A stretch of DNA of 64,000 nucleotides from Affinirhizobium straminoryzae (lineage in GTDB: Bacteria > Pseudomonadota > Alphaproteobacteria > Rhizobiales > Rhizobiaceae), in assembly GCF_007004135.1 (NCBI RefSeq), contig NZ_VJMG01000010.1, positions 124,001 through 188,000 on the forward strand, written 5' to 3'. The notes under the pieces are model-generated. The model was not told where the DNA came from. It ran no database searches and saw only the letters and a list, made by a program, of their open reading frames with translations. The stretch's first letter is position 1, and every line of letters begins with the position of its first letter. Below are positions 24,562 through 34,474 of the stretch, piece by piece. The position numbers and the translations under genes are program-made.

Positions 24562-26186
24562 CACAGGAAAAGCTTCTCAGCGTCAAAAACCTCTCGCTCG
24601 AGATCGCCCGCCGCAGCGCCACCGTCGTCAACGATGTCAGCTTCGACGTGGCGCCCGGCGAGATCTTCGGCATCGTCGGCGAAAGCGGCTCGGGCAAATC
24701 GCTGGCGACACGGGCACTCGTCTCGCTGCTGCCGCCGGTGATCCGCCAGACGGCGGGAGAGATCATCTTCAAGGGCCGTGACGTGACCGCCATGAGCGAA
24801 AAGGATCTGCGCAGCATGCGCGGCGCCGAAATCGGTCTCGTCTTCCAGGAACCAATGACCTCGCTCAATCCGTCCATGACCATTGGACGGCAGCTGGAGG
24901 AAGGTCTTGCCCTGCATAGCCGGGCGACGCAGGACGAGCGACGCACCAAGATCCTCGCCATGCTGCACCGTGTCGGCATCCGCGATCCGGAAGGGGCGCT
25001 GACCGCCTATCCACACGAGTTTTCCGGCGGCATGCGCCAGCGCATCATGCTCGCTTCCGTCATGCTCCTGAAGCCGGCCCTGCTGATCGCCGACGAACCG
25101 ACCACGGCGCTCGATGCCGTCGTGCAGCGCGATGTCATGGAACTGATGGTGGAACTGACGCAGGCGGAAGGAACAGCGGTGGTTCTGATCAGCCATGACC
25201 TGCCGATGGTGGCCCGCTACACAAGCCGCATCGTGGTCATGGAAAAGGGCCGGATCGTCGAAGCCGGCAGCACCGAGGACATCCTGGAGCGGCCGCAGCA
25301 CCCCTATACCCGCAGGCTGCTCTCCTCTCTGCCGATCCGCGGTGCGGCGCGAACGATCGAGACCGCCTCGGCGCCGGTTGTCTCGGCGCGCAACATCGTG
25401 GTGGACTATCCCGGCCGCAAGTCGCTTCTCAAGAAGGGGGCGCCCAAGCGGGCCCTGCATGGGGTCTCCATCGACATTCATGCCGGCGAAGTGGTGGCGC
25501 TGGTCGGCGGCTCGGGCTCCGGCAAGACCACACTCGGACGCACCATCGCCGGCCTCGTGCGGGAAAGCGGCGGCGAGATCCTGTTCGAAGGCCGGCGGCG
25601 GGATATCGACTGGCAGGACTATCGCCTCAACTGCCAGATGGTGTTTCAGGATCCCTATTCGTCGCTCGACCCGCGCATGACGATCCTTTCGCTGGTGGAG
25701 GAGGCCCTGCGTCTGGTGCCCGGCATCGACAGGGCCGCCAAGAGGAAGCGGGCCTATGAGACGCTGGAGGAAGTCGGGCTCGGCGCCGACTATGCGCTGC
25801 GCTATCCGCACGAACTGTCCGGTGGCCAGCGGCAGCGCGTGGCGATTGCACGCGCGATTGCCCGTCGTCCCCGCTTCCTCATCGCCGACGAGCCGGTCTC
25901 GGCGCTTGACGTCACCGTTCGCGCCCAGGTGCTGACGCTCTTTTCCGACCTGCAGAAACGCTACGGCTTTTCCTGCCTGTTCATCAGTCATGACCTCGGC
26001 GTGGTCGAACAGGTGGCGGACCGGGTGGTGGTGATGCAGGACGGGCGCATCATCGAGGAAGGCGACCGCGACACGATCTTCGACACCCCGAAACAGGCTT
26101 ACACCCGTCGCCTGCTCTCGGCCATTCCCGCACTCGATCTCAACGAGACCGGCGGCGTCCGCCTGAAGTGGCGCCTGGAGACCTGA
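24558..26186 (+). CDS. Fused double ATPase (DppD-DppF) of peptide-type ABC transporter
   Basis: A 542-residue protein with two complete ABC domains. The first (residues about 5-260) has GESGSGKS, FSGGMRQRIMLASVML and LIADEPTTALD. The second (about 275-535) has GGSGSGKTT, LSGGQRQRVAIARAIA and LIADEPVSALDVTVRAQ. In many bacteria these are separate DppD and DppF proteins; the fusion, common in rhizobia, gives a single energy-coupling subunit. C-terminal oligopeptide-type extensions follow each domain (RPQHPYTRRLLSSLP; PKQAYTRRLLSAIP). Confidence 0.94.
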   Translation: MTQEKLLSVKNLSLEIARRSATVVNDVSFDVAPGEIFGIVGESGSGKSLATRALVSLLPPVIRQTAGEIIFKGRDVTAMSEKDLRSMRGAEIGLVFQEPMTSLNPSMTIGRQLEEGLALHSRATQDERRTKILAMLHRVGIRDPEGALTAYPHEFSGGMRQRIMLASVMLLKPALLIADEPTTALDAVVQRDVMELMVELTQAEGTAVVLISHDLPMVARYTSRIVVMEKGRIVEAGSTEDILERPQHPYTRRLLSSLPIRGAARTIETASAPVVSARNIVVDYPGRKSLLKKGAPKRALHGVSIDIHAGEVVALVGGSGSGKTTLGRTIAGLVRESGGEILFEGRRRDIDWQDYRLNCQMVFQDPYSSLDPRMTILSLVEEALRLVPGIDRAAKRKRAYETLEEVGLGADYALRYPHELSGGQRQRVAIARAIARRPRFLIADEPVSALDVTVRAQVLTLFSDLQKRYGFSCLFISHDLGVVEQVADRVVVMQDGRIIEEGDRDTIFDTPKQAYTRRLLSAIPALDLNETGGVRLKWRLET

Positions 26187-26188
26187 CC

Positions 26189-27058
26189 ATGACCGATACC
26201 ACAACCATCGAGAACACCGCCGTGGCCGAACGGCTGAATGTGGTCTGCGACGCGCACCCCTTCGTCACGCGCTTTGCCATCCGCAATCTTGTCACCGGCG
26301 AAACCTTCGAGCGTGGCGCGGACGAAGAGACCCCGTCCGCCAGCACCCGCAAGACATCGATCATGATGGCGGCGCTGAAAGCCGTCCGCGATGGCAGGCT
26401 CGATCTGGATGAGCGCATTACCTATGAGGCGCGCTTCGCCGAAGAGGTGGCAAGCGGCATGTTCCGCTACCTGACGCCGGGCATCGTGATTTCGCTGCGC
26501 GATGCCATCACCGGCATGATGGTGCTCTCCGACAATGTCTGCACCAAGATGGTGTTCGAACGCCTGACGCTGGAGGAAGTGAACGCCTACTGCCAGGCGA
26601 TCGGAATGAGCGGTACGCATCACCGTTTTCTCATCCCGCCGCTTGCCCTGTCGCCCGATCACGCCCTGAAATCGGTGACCACCACCACTGCGCGCGACCA
26701 GATGCTGCTGCTTGAGTGGATCCTCGACGCGCAGACCTCGGCTGCCGCAGCCGAACGGCTCGGCGTGACGCCAGAGCTTGCGGCCTATGCCCTGCAGACG
26801 CTGAAAAACCAGATCCTGCGCTACGCCATTCCGTCGCGCCTGCCCTTCGGCACCGTGGTCGCGCACAAGGGCGGCACCGGCAAGCGCGGACGAATGAATG
26901 CCGGCATCGTCTACCGCGACGGAAAGCCCTTCTACATCATCGCCGCCTTCACCGACGCGGTGCCCCAGGAAATGGCGGATGGAACACCGGGCTACACGCT
27001 GTCGCTCGAAACCATCGGCCGCCTGTCCCGCATCTGCTGGGACGGCTTTCACGCCTGA
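26189..27058 (+). CDS. Cytoplasmic serine hydrolase of the class A beta-lactamase fold
   Basis: A 289-residue protein of the class A beta-lactamase/transpeptidase superfamily. It has the SxxK motif at Ser52-Lys55 (STRK), SDN at 114-116, TTARD near 166-170 and KGG at 227-229 in place of KTG. No signal peptide is present, and the omega-loop ExxLN glutamate needed for efficient beta-lactam deacylation is not evident. It therefore more likely acts as an intracellular amidase or peptidase on the imported substrate than as a resistance enzyme. The gene lies inside a peptide-type ABC operon, 2 bp after the ATPase and before the binding protein, which supports that role. Confidence 0.85.
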   Translation: MTDTTTIENTAVAERLNVVCDAHPFVTRFAIRNLVTGETFERGADEETPSASTRKTSIMMAALKAVRDGRLDLDERITYEARFAEEVASGMFRYLTPGIVISLRDAITGMMVLSDNVCTKMVFERLTLEEVNAYCQAIGMSGTHHRFLIPPLALSPDHALKSVTTTTARDQMLLLEWILDAQTSAAAAERLGVTPELAAYALQTLKNQILRYAIPSRLPFGTVVAHKGGTGKRGRMNAGIVYRDGKPFYIIAAFTDAVPQEMADGTPGYTLSLETIGRLSRICWDGFHA

Positions 27059-27096
27059 CATTTCCGGAACAACGAACAACAGAGAGGGTAGAACAC

Positions 27097-28641
27097 ATGA
27101 AAAGCTTACTTCTGGCCGGCACCATTCTGATGGCGCTGACCTCGGCCTCCGTCGCCCGCGACATTGTCATTGCCCAGAGTTCGGACCTGCGCAGCAACAA
27201 TCCCGGCGTCAACCGTGACGGCAATACCGACGGCGTGATCCTTCACATCGTCGAGGGGCTGGTGGGCTATGCCAACAATGGCGAAGTGAAGCCGCTGCTG
27301 GCTGAAAGCATTGCCATGTCCGCCGATGGCCTGACCTACACTTTCAAGCTGCGCCCGGACGTGAAATTCCACAATGGCAAGGCCCTCACCGCCGACGAGG
27401 TTGTCTGGAACTGGAACCGCTACATGGATCCGGCCACCAAATGGACCTGCATCAAGGACTTCGATGGCAGCGGCACCGTGAAGGTGACCGGCATCCAGGC
27501 AACCGATGCCACGACGGTGGTGATGACGCTGGAAAAGCCCTCGGCCGTCTTCCTCGGCCTGATGTCCCGCCCGGAATGCGGCTATACCGGCATCATTGCG
27601 CGGGAATCGCTGGCGGCCGACGGTTCGTTCGACAAGCCGATCGGCACCGGCCCCTTCCAGTGGGACGCGTGGAAGAAGGGCGAATACATCCACCTCAGCA
27701 AGTTTGCCGGCTATGCCTCGCCGGCCAATGACGGCAAGCCGGATGGCATGGTGGGCTCCAAACGGCCGCTCGTGGATGGCATCAAGTTCATGGTCATTCC
27801 GGATGCCTCCACGGTGAAGGCCGGCCTGCAATCGGGCGTGCTCGACACGGCGGAAATTTCTCCCGATCTCATCCCGGAATTCGAGAAGAGCGATAAGACC
27901 AAGGTCATCATCTCCCAGAACAACGGCAAGAACCTGTTCTATATTCAGACCCGCGATCCGGTGCTCGGCAAGCCGGGCGTTCGCCGCGCCATGGCCATGG
28001 CGCTCGACCTCGACGAACTGGTGGCCGCCGCTTCAAACGGAACCGGCAAGCCGAACGGCTCGATGGTCTCGTCGGACTCGGTCTATTTCAGCGATGTCCA
28101 AAAGAAGCGCCTGCCGCATGATCTGGCAGCCGCCAAGAAGGAACTGGCGGCCTCCGGCTACAAGGGCGAACCGATCAGCATCATCGCCAACAAGCGCGGC
28201 AATGTCCCGAGCTTCCCCGCCGCCGTCATCGCCCAGGCGATGCTGCAGCAGATTGGCCTCAACGTGCAGATCGAGGTGCTGGACTATGCCACGCAGGTGG
28301 ACCGCCGCCGCTCGGGCAACTACCAGATCATCTCGCAATCGGTGGCCCCGCGTCTCGATCCCGCGCTGATGTACAGCTTCTACACCGGCGACAAGGACAA
28401 GAACGCCTCCCTGATGTGGGACAATCCGAAGGCGATCGCGCTGATGAAGGCCGCCTACACGGAAATCGACGGCAAGAAGCGGCAGGCGATCTTCGACGAG
28501 TTCCATGAACTCATGCTTGAGGATATGCCGGGCATCTTCCTCTACGACATGGTCGATGTCTGGGGTGCGGCCAAGTCGCTGAAGGGACAGCCCGTCTGGC
28601 AGTCCAATGCGCGGCTCTGGGAAGTCTCCTTCGACAAGTAA
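27097..28641 (+). CDS. Peptide-type ABC transporter substrate-binding protein
   Basis: A 514-residue family-5 extracellular binding protein (DppA/OppA type). The signal peptide ends near SASVA. Family patterns are IVEGLVGYANNGEVKPLLAESIAMSADGLTYTFKLRPDVKFHNG and PIGTGPFQWDAWKKGEYI. AGAGGG precedes the ATG. It delivers the substrate to the preceding permease-ATPase module; the operon order places it after the hydrolase gene. Substrate is unknown. The downstream AbgB-like amidohydrolase suggests an amide-bonded acyl-amino acid or a similar conjugate. Confidence 0.92.
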   Translation: MKSLLLAGTILMALTSASVARDIVIAQSSDLRSNNPGVNRDGNTDGVILHIVEGLVGYANNGEVKPLLAESIAMSADGLTYTFKLRPDVKFHNGKALTADEVVWNWNRYMDPATKWTCIKDFDGSGTVKVTGIQATDATTVVMTLEKPSAVFLGLMSRPECGYTGIIARESLAADGSFDKPIGTGPFQWDAWKKGEYIHLSKFAGYASPANDGKPDGMVGSKRPLVDGIKFMVIPDASTVKAGLQSGVLDTAEISPDLIPEFEKSDKTKVIISQNNGKNLFYIQTRDPVLGKPGVRRAMAMALDLDELVAAASNGTGKPNGSMVSSDSVYFSDVQKKRLPHDLAAAKKELAASGYKGEPISIIANKRGNVPSFPAAVIAQAMLQQIGLNVQIEVLDYATQVDRRRSGNYQIISQSVAPRLDPALMYSFYTGDKDKNASLMWDNPKAIALMKAAYTEIDGKKRQAIFDEFHELMLEDMPGIFLYDMVDVWGAAKSLKGQPVWQSNARLWEVSFDK

Positions 28642-28755
28642 GCCTCTCTAAAAATGAGGGTGCCGCAACCGTCAGGCGGCACCCATCCGCCTGTCCGGAT
28701 GGCCAACAGCCTGCTTTCCACGCTCCCCGCCATCCCGTCTCCCCAAGGATACACC

Positions 28756-30198
28756 ATGCCCGACATGCCCGCCCTCGACGCGCTGACCCGATCCATCGAC
28801 AGTCTGGCGCCCGACATCGTGACACTCAGCGACCGGATCTGGGATTTTGCCGAACTGAAGTTCCAGGAATTCCGCTCCGCCGACCTGCTGATCGGCGCGC
28901 TCAGACAGAACGGCTTTACGGTGCGCCAGGACATTGCCGGCATGAAGACCGCCTTCATCGGCGAATTCGGCGAGGGCAAGCCGGTCATCGCCTTTCTCGG
29001 TGAATATGATGCACTGGCGGGCATGAGCCAGGAGCCGGATGTGGACTATCCGGCAGAGCAGACACCCGGCGCCAGCGGCCATGGCTGCGGCCACAATCTT
29101 CTCGGCTGCGGATCGCTTCTCGCCGCCATTGCGCTGGCGCGGCATCTCGCCGAACACAAGCTGCCGGGAACCGTGCGCTACTACGGCTGCCCCGGCGAGG
29201 AAGGGGGCTCGGGCAAGACCTTCATGGTGCGCGCCGGCGCCTTCGCCGATGTCGATGCCGCGCTCACCTGGCATCCCGCGCCCTTCAACGGGGTGCGCTC
29301 GACCAACAATCTCGCCGTGCTTGAATATTACTACCGGTTCAAGGGCACGGCCGCCCATGCCGCCAATGCAGCCCATCTCGGCCGTTCGGCGCTCGACGCC
29401 GTCGAACTGATGAATGTCGGCGTCAACTTCCTGCGCGAGCACATGCCGCAGGATTGCCGGGTGCACTATGCCATCACCGATGCCGGCGGACGGGCGGCCA
29501 ATGTCGTGCAGGCCAGGGCCGAGGTCCTCTATCTGGTGCGTGCTCCCGAAATGTCGCAGGCGCTGGCGCTTGCCGAGCGGGTCAACCAGGTGGCGCAGGG
29601 TGCCGCCATGATGACCGGAACGGAAGTCGAGATCGTGTTCGACACGGCCGCCACCAACCTGCTGCCGAATCTGGCGCTGGAAGCGGCGATCCACGCCAAT
29701 CTGGTATCGCTTGGTCCCGTTCCCTTCGATGAGGCCGATCTCGATTTTGCCCGCAGGATCCAGGCAACCTTCACGCGTGAAGCCATCAGGAGCAGTCTCC
29801 GGCTCTACCAGATCGACCGCGACGTCTTCTCCAACGAGAAGATCGACGGATCAACCCCGCTGCATCTCGGCCTGCGCGACTTCGAGGGTCGCTCGCATTT
29901 CCGCGCCGGCTCCACCGATGTCGGCGACGTCAGCCGGGTGACACCGACCGCACAGTGCTGGGCTCCGACCTGGGCCATCGGCACCAATCCGCATACCTGG
30001 CAGGTCGTGGCGCAGGGACGCAGCCCCGGCGCCCACAAGGCCATGATCCACGCCGCCAAGGCACTGGCGACCACCGGCCTCGATCTGCTGACCTCGCCGG
30101 CTCTGCTGGCAAAGGTCCAGGCGGAATGGTCCGAAAAGATCAGCCAGGAACCCTATGTCTGCCCGATCCCGGACCATATCCAGCCGGATGTCGCCTGA
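28756..30198 (+). CDS. M20-family amidohydrolase, AbgB-like
   Basis: A 480-residue metallopeptidase of the M20D/AbgB group, the same length as the p-aminobenzoyl-glutamate hydrolase B subunit. Metal ligands are visible in GASGHGCGHNLLG and CPGEEGGSGK, and the dimerisation domain begins at YYRFKGTAAHAANAAHLGRSALDAV. AAGGA lies 6 bases upstream of the ATG. It is cytoplasmic and would hydrolyse an amide bond in the compound brought in by the ABC system. It ends the operon, just before a bidirectional hairpin. Confidence 0.9.
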   Translation: MPDMPALDALTRSIDSLAPDIVTLSDRIWDFAELKFQEFRSADLLIGALRQNGFTVRQDIAGMKTAFIGEFGEGKPVIAFLGEYDALAGMSQEPDVDYPAEQTPGASGHGCGHNLLGCGSLLAAIALARHLAEHKLPGTVRYYGCPGEEGGSGKTFMVRAGAFADVDAALTWHPAPFNGVRSTNNLAVLEYYYRFKGTAAHAANAAHLGRSALDAVELMNVGVNFLREHMPQDCRVHYAITDAGGRAANVVQARAEVLYLVRAPEMSQALALAERVNQVAQGAAMMTGTEVEIVFDTAATNLLPNLALEAAIHANLVSLGPVPFDEADLDFARRIQATFTREAIRSSLRLYQIDRDVFSNEKIDGSTPLHLGLRDFEGRSHFRAGSTDVGDVSRVTPTAQCWAPTWAIGTNPHTWQVVAQGRSPGAHKAMIHAAKALATTGLDLLTSPALLAKVQAEWSEKISQEPYVCPIPDHIQPDVA

Positions 30199-30203
30199 AA
30201 AAC

Positions 30204-30233
30204 AAGCCCGGACGTCGCGGGCGTCCGGGCCTT
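30204..30233. terminator. Hairpin between convergent genes
   Basis: A 9-bp stem, GCCCGGACG/CGTCCGGGC, has a 7-base loop and lies between the converging amidohydrolase and phosphatase genes. Read leftwards it is followed by TTGTTTTTC, a good T-tract, so it mainly terminates the phosphatase transcript. Rightwards only CCTT follows. Confidence 0.7.
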
Positions 30234-30266
30234 GCATCGCAGCACACGGCCCTTCGGGCACCGGCC

Positions 30267-31079
30267 TCAGACCGTTGCCGCCGTCCGCTCGTGCAGGGCC
30301 AGAAGGTCACCATAGCAGGAGGTGTTGCTGGCGAGCACCGGCTTGCCGGTAAACAATTCCTCGCCCTCGGCCGGATAGGGCATGAACGCGCCACCGGCTT
30401 CCTTCACCAGGCAGAAACCCGCCATGCAATCCCAGGCGCGCATGTGCGGTTCGTAGTAGCCGACGAGACGCCCGGCCGCGACATAGGCAAGCATCAGTGC
30501 ACCGGAACCGTTGCGGATGAAGCTGCCGCCCTGTTCCATCAGATCCGCCACGATGCGGCCCACCCGCTCGGCCGTGACATAGTTGTTGCAGCCGATCCCC
30601 GTCAGCGCATTCTGGAGATTGCGCGCGGGATCGAGCCGCAGCACCTGACCATTGAGCGTCGTCCCCTTACCTTCGGCCGCAGCATAGAGTTCGTCCATGC
30701 AGGGCACCTGGATCACGCCGATGACCGGCAGGCCATCACGGAGAACCGCGATGGAGACACACCAGCTCGGCATGCCGTTGACGAAGGGAGCCGTTCCATC
30801 GATGGGATCCACCACCCAGGTGTAACCGGACCGGCCTTCCCTGAAACCGTGTTCCTCGCCCAGGAACCCGTCATCCGGAAAGGCGGCAGCCACACGCTCA
30901 CGCAGAAGCGTTTCGACATTGCGGTCGGCAATCGACACCACATCCTGCGGGTCGCGCTTCGTCTCGATCACCAGGCTGTCGCGCCGGTTGAAGTAATCGA
31001 GCGCCATGGCCCCGGCCTCGACCGCCAACGCCCTTGCCCGTTCGAAGCGTTGTTCGAGGCCGTCATTCTGTCCTGTCAT
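30267..31079 (-). CDS. Inositol-monophosphatase-family phosphatase
   Basis: A 270-residue Mg-dependent phosphatase of the FIG superfamily (inositol monophosphatase, CysQ, FBPase-like). Metal and phosphate-binding motifs are all present: GEEHG, WVVDPIDGTAPFVNG and RAWDCMAGFCLVKEAGG. An AGGA ribosome site 8 bases upstream favours the ATG at 31079. An alternative ATG at 31115 overlaps the ATPase stop and would add 12 residues. It is the last gene of an ABC importer operon that I read as a sugar-phosphate uptake system, so it could dephosphorylate the imported compound. Confidence 0.88.
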   Translation of the reverse strand: MTGQNDGLEQRFERARALAVEAGAMALDYFNRRDSLVIETKRDPQDVVSIADRNVETLLRERVAAAFPDDGFLGEEHGFREGRSGYTWVVDPIDGTAPFVNGMPSWCVSIAVLRDGLPVIGVIQVPCMDELYAAAEGKGTTLNGQVLRLDPARNLQNALTGIGCNNYVTAERVGRIVADLMEQGGSFIRNGSGALMLAYVAAGRLVGYYEPHMRAWDCMAGFCLVKEAGGAFMPYPAEGEELFTGKPVLASNTSCYGDLLALHERTAATV

Positions 31080-31111
31080 GTCCCTTTTCCTGTCCTTCAC
31101 TGCTGGAAATG

Positions 31112-32173
31112 TCATGCAGCAATCAATGCGATGCCGCGTTTCTTGAGGTCGAGCGTCACATCCGTGGCAGCGGGCAGCCCTTCCGTCATGTCGTGATCGA
31201 CGATGAAAAGCGTTCCGACAGCCGTTTCCACCTCATATTCGACATGCCCGCCGAGATAGGCCGAATGGAGAATGCGACCGGGAATGCCCGGCCCGCCAGA
31301 CGCGCCGATGCGGATCGATCCCGGCCGGACGGCGAGCTTGGCGCTGCCGGGACGCGCATGACGGCTTGCTACCCGATGATCGACACCGGCGACCCGCACC
31401 AGCGCCTCCTCTCCCTCCTGACCAACGACTTCGCACGCGATGACATTCGCCTCTCCCATGAAGTCGGCAATGAAGGCGGAGGCGGGAAATTCGTACAGGT
31501 CGCGTGGCGCGCCGGCCTGGGCAATCGCACCGTCCTTCATCACGATGATCCGGTCGGAAACGGCCAGCGCCTCATCCTGGTCATGCGTTACATAGACGGC
31601 CGTGAAGCCCAGCCTCTGCTGGAGATCGCGGATTTCGGTACGCACGCGCCGACGCAGGCGCGCATCGAGATTCGACAGCGGTTCATCGAGCAGCAGAACC
31701 TGCGGCTCCAGAACCAGCGCCCGGGCAACCGCCACGCGCTGCTGCTGGCCACCGGACAGTTCGGCCGGAAGGCGATGTCCCATGCCGGCGAGGCCGACAA
31801 GTTTCAGCCCCTCCTCCGCCTTCTCGCGCGCCTCGGCCTTGCGAAGGCCGGAGGACTGCAGCCCGTAAGCCACGTTGTCCAGCGCGCTCATGTGCGGAAA
31901 CAGCGCGTAGGACTGGAAGACCATCGAGACATCACGCTCATTGGCGGGCAGCATGGTGACGTCCTTGCCGCCGATCAGAATCCGGCCGGAGGTCGGATGT
32001 TCCAGGCCGGCCAGCATGCGCAGCGTGGTCGTCTTGCCGCAGCCGGAAGGGCCAAGCAGCGTGACCAGCGTGCCGGGCTCGATGGTGAGCGAGAGATCGG
32101 GGATGGCGGTGAAGGCACCGAAGGTCTTGCTGACATTTTCAAAGACGACGGAACCCGGCTTGACGTTGATCAT
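31112..32173 (-). CDS. ABC transporter ATPase, AfuC/FbpC-like
   Basis: A 353-residue ATPase: Walker A GPSGCGKTT, FQSYALFPHM Q-loop region, signature LSGGQQQRVAVARALV, Walker B VLLLDEPLSNLD, VTHDQDEA. A C-terminal TOBE domain follows (AVRPGSIRIG). It belongs to the ferric/sugar-phosphate/polyamine cluster of ATPases. Its start overlaps the permease stop by four bases and its end overlaps the possible early start of the phosphatase gene. Confidence 0.93.
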   Translation of the reverse strand: MINVKPGSVVFENVSKTFGAFTAIPDLSLTIEPGTLVTLLGPSGCGKTTTLRMLAGLEHPTSGRILIGGKDVTMLPANERDVSMVFQSYALFPHMSALDNVAYGLQSSGLRKAEAREKAEEGLKLVGLAGMGHRLPAELSGGQQQRVAVARALVLEPQVLLLDEPLSNLDARLRRRVRTEIRDLQQRLGFTAVYVTHDQDEALAVSDRIIVMKDGAIAQAGAPRDLYEFPASAFIADFMGEANVIACEVVGQEGEEALVRVAGVDHRVASRHARPGSAKLAVRPGSIRIGASGGPGIPGRILHSAYLGGHVEYEVETAVGTLFIVDHDMTEGLPAATDVTLDLKKRGIALIAA

Positions 32174-34401
32174 GCGGTTTTCTCCTGAGCAAGGGGAATG
32201 GAAGGCGTGTCCTTCAGGCCCGCCACGCGGTTCTCGCGGCGCAGGCGACGCTCGCCGACGAGAAGCTGGAAGCCGCCGATCACGGCCATCATGACGACGA
32301 TGAGCATGGAGGAATAGGCGATCGCCACACCGTATTCCCCGTTCTCCACGAGGCCGACGATGTAGGACGTTGCCATGTTGTACTGGGCGCTGACGAGGAA
32401 GATGACGGCGCTGATGGAGGTGATCGCCCGCACGAAGGAATAGACGAGCGCGGCGCGGATGGCCGGGCGCAGCAGCGGCAGGACGATCAGGCGAATGGTC
32501 CGGAAGCTGTTGGCCCTCAGCGTCAGCGACGCCTCATCGAGACTCTTGTCAAGCTGGCTCATGGCTGCAATGCCGCCTCGCACACCGACCGGCATGTTGC
32601 GGAAGACGAAGCAGGCAATGAGGATGAGCGCCGAGCCCGTCATTTCCAGCGGCGGCAGGTTGAACGCCATGATGTAGCTGACGCCGATGACCGTGCCGGG
32701 AATGGCAAAGCTCATCATCAGGGCAAATTCGAACAGGTTGCGCCCCGCAAACTTCTGCCGGACGATGATGTAGGCGGTCAGCAGGCCGACGGCGGCCGTC
32801 AGCGGCGCGGAGATCAGGGCGATCTCCATGGTCGTCCAGAAGGAATTCCAGGCCACGCCGGTCCAGGCGATCGAGCCATTGTGCATCCCGACAGAAAAGG
32901 CGCGGACGTAATGCTCAACGGTCAGGCTATTGTCGAGACCCCAGGTCTTCACGAAGCCGCCGACGAGGATCATGCCGTAGATGACGACCGTGAATGCCAT
33001 CCACGGGATCACGATGGCATGCACCGCGACAGAAAGCGAACGCGGCAGGGCTATGTGGGCGCCGCTATCCCCCTTGCCCGTCACCGTGGCAAAATTCTTG
33101 CCCGACAGCCAGAAGCGCTGCGCGAGAAAGGCCGTCAGGGTGAAGCAGAGCAGCACGATGGCCAGAACTGCCGCCCGCGACGGATCGTTCTGCGAGCCGA
33201 CCACGGAGAAGAAGATTTCGGTCGACAGGACGCCATGGCTGCCCCCCAGCACCAGAGGATTGCCGAAGTCCGCCATGCTTTCGATGAAACCGATGAGGAA
33301 GGCATTGGCAAGGCCGGGCTTCATCAGCGGCAGGGACACCCGCCAGAAGGTGCGCCAGCGGTCGGCGCGAAGCGTCTGCGACGCCTCCTCCATCGAGGGA
33401 CTGACCCCTTCCACGACACCGATCAGCACCAGAAAGGAGATCGGTGTGAAGGACAGCACCTGTGCAATCCAGATTCCCGTCATGCCGTAGAGCCAGCGGC
33501 CCGGTTCGACGCCGAACAGGTTGGAAATCACTTCGGTGACGACACCCGCCCGCCCGAACAGAAGCGTCAGTGCAAGCCCGATGACGAAGGGCGGCGTGAT
33601 GATGGGCAGCACCGTCAGAAGGCGAAGCCCCTTCTTGAAGGGGAAACGGGTGCGCGTGGCGACGAGCGCGAAAGCAAGACCAAGCAGCGTGGAGCCGCTC
33701 GCCGTCATGAGGGCGAGGAAAAAGGTTCGCCAGGCGACACCGCATCGGCCGGCGCCGATCACGCAGTCGAGGCTCCAGATCGAGGGATCGCGCAGATTGC
33801 GCAAAAGGCCTGTGGGATTGAAGGAGCCATCAATATCCTGCACCGCCGCGACCATCATGCTGCCGATCGGATAGAAGACGAAAACGCCGACAAGGAAGAT
33901 CAGCAGCGAGATGCACGAGACGATGAAGGCGTCGCCCTTCATGAAGCCGCGCTCGGCAAGACCGAAGGCAAGCATCAGCACAAAGACGGTGGCAAGCGTG
34001 ACCGCTCCTGCCCCCATCGAGGGCTGACCGTCCGAAAGTTGTCCGAACAGCCGTTCCGTGATGCCCCACGTCCAGCCGGTAAAGCCGATGGCAAGACCCT
34101 GCAGCGTGAGGTAACCGAGACCGAGGGAGCCTGCGACAACAAGAATTGTGCCCCGCTGCCTCGGCCGATCGACCAGACGGGCGGCCAGGCCGACGAGGAA
34201 AAAGACGAGGGCTCCCAGAAGCCAGGGGTGGCCATGGAACATGATCTGCAGAACGGCCGGTGCCGCCTGCGACGAAAAGGGAAAGCCGGAAAGCCAGCCA
34301 AGGCCGAAGAAGCCGCTGTCGATGCGGTACCAGGGCAGCAGGATCAGGGCCGCAGCGCCCAGCGCCAGGACAATGTCCAGCCTGCGATTGCCATGTCTCA
34401 T
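32170..34401 (-). CDS. Fused double permease of AfuB/FbpB type
   Basis: A 743-residue inner-membrane protein with two permease domains in one chain, as in FbpB/AfuB. The N-terminal 200 residues add several extra hydrophobic segments. EAA loops are seen at EEASQTLRADRWRTFWRVSLPLMKPG and DEASLTLRANSFRTIRLIVLPLLRP. A homodimer partner is not needed because both halves are present. GAGGT precedes the ATG. It follows the binding-protein gene by about 70 bp and overlaps the ATPase gene by four bases. Confidence 0.92.
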   Translation of the reverse strand: MRHGNRRLDIVLALGAAALILLPWYRIDSGFFGLGWLSGFPFSSQAAPAVLQIMFHGHPWLLGALVFFLVGLAARLVDRPRQRGTILVVAGSLGLGYLTLQGLAIGFTGWTWGITERLFGQLSDGQPSMGAGAVTLATVFVLMLAFGLAERGFMKGDAFIVSCISLLIFLVGVFVFYPIGSMMVAAVQDIDGSFNPTGLLRNLRDPSIWSLDCVIGAGRCGVAWRTFFLALMTASGSTLLGLAFALVATRTRFPFKKGLRLLTVLPIITPPFVIGLALTLLFGRAGVVTEVISNLFGVEPGRWLYGMTGIWIAQVLSFTPISFLVLIGVVEGVSPSMEEASQTLRADRWRTFWRVSLPLMKPGLANAFLIGFIESMADFGNPLVLGGSHGVLSTEIFFSVVGSQNDPSRAAVLAIVLLCFTLTAFLAQRFWLSGKNFATVTGKGDSGAHIALPRSLSVAVHAIVIPWMAFTVVIYGMILVGGFVKTWGLDNSLTVEHYVRAFSVGMHNGSIAWTGVAWNSFWTTMEIALISAPLTAAVGLLTAYIIVRQKFAGRNLFEFALMMSFAIPGTVIGVSYIMAFNLPPLEMTGSALILIACFVFRNMPVGVRGGIAAMSQLDKSLDEASLTLRANSFRTIRLIVLPLLRPAIRAALVYSFVRAITSISAVIFLVSAQYNMATSYIVGLVENGEYGVAIAYSSMLIVVMMAVIGGFQLLVGERRLRRENRVAGLKDTPSIPLAQEKTA

Positions 34402-34474
34402 GGTCAACCTCACGTTCGAAATCAGGAAAAAGCGGGCCGGACACGGTCGCCAGGGTGGTCCGGCCCGATGCGCA

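Noticed and set aside
26189-27058. Antibiotic-resistance beta-lactamase
   Set aside because: No signal peptide, no omega-loop glutamate motif, and the gene lies inside a peptide import operon; a catabolic hydrolase is more likely.
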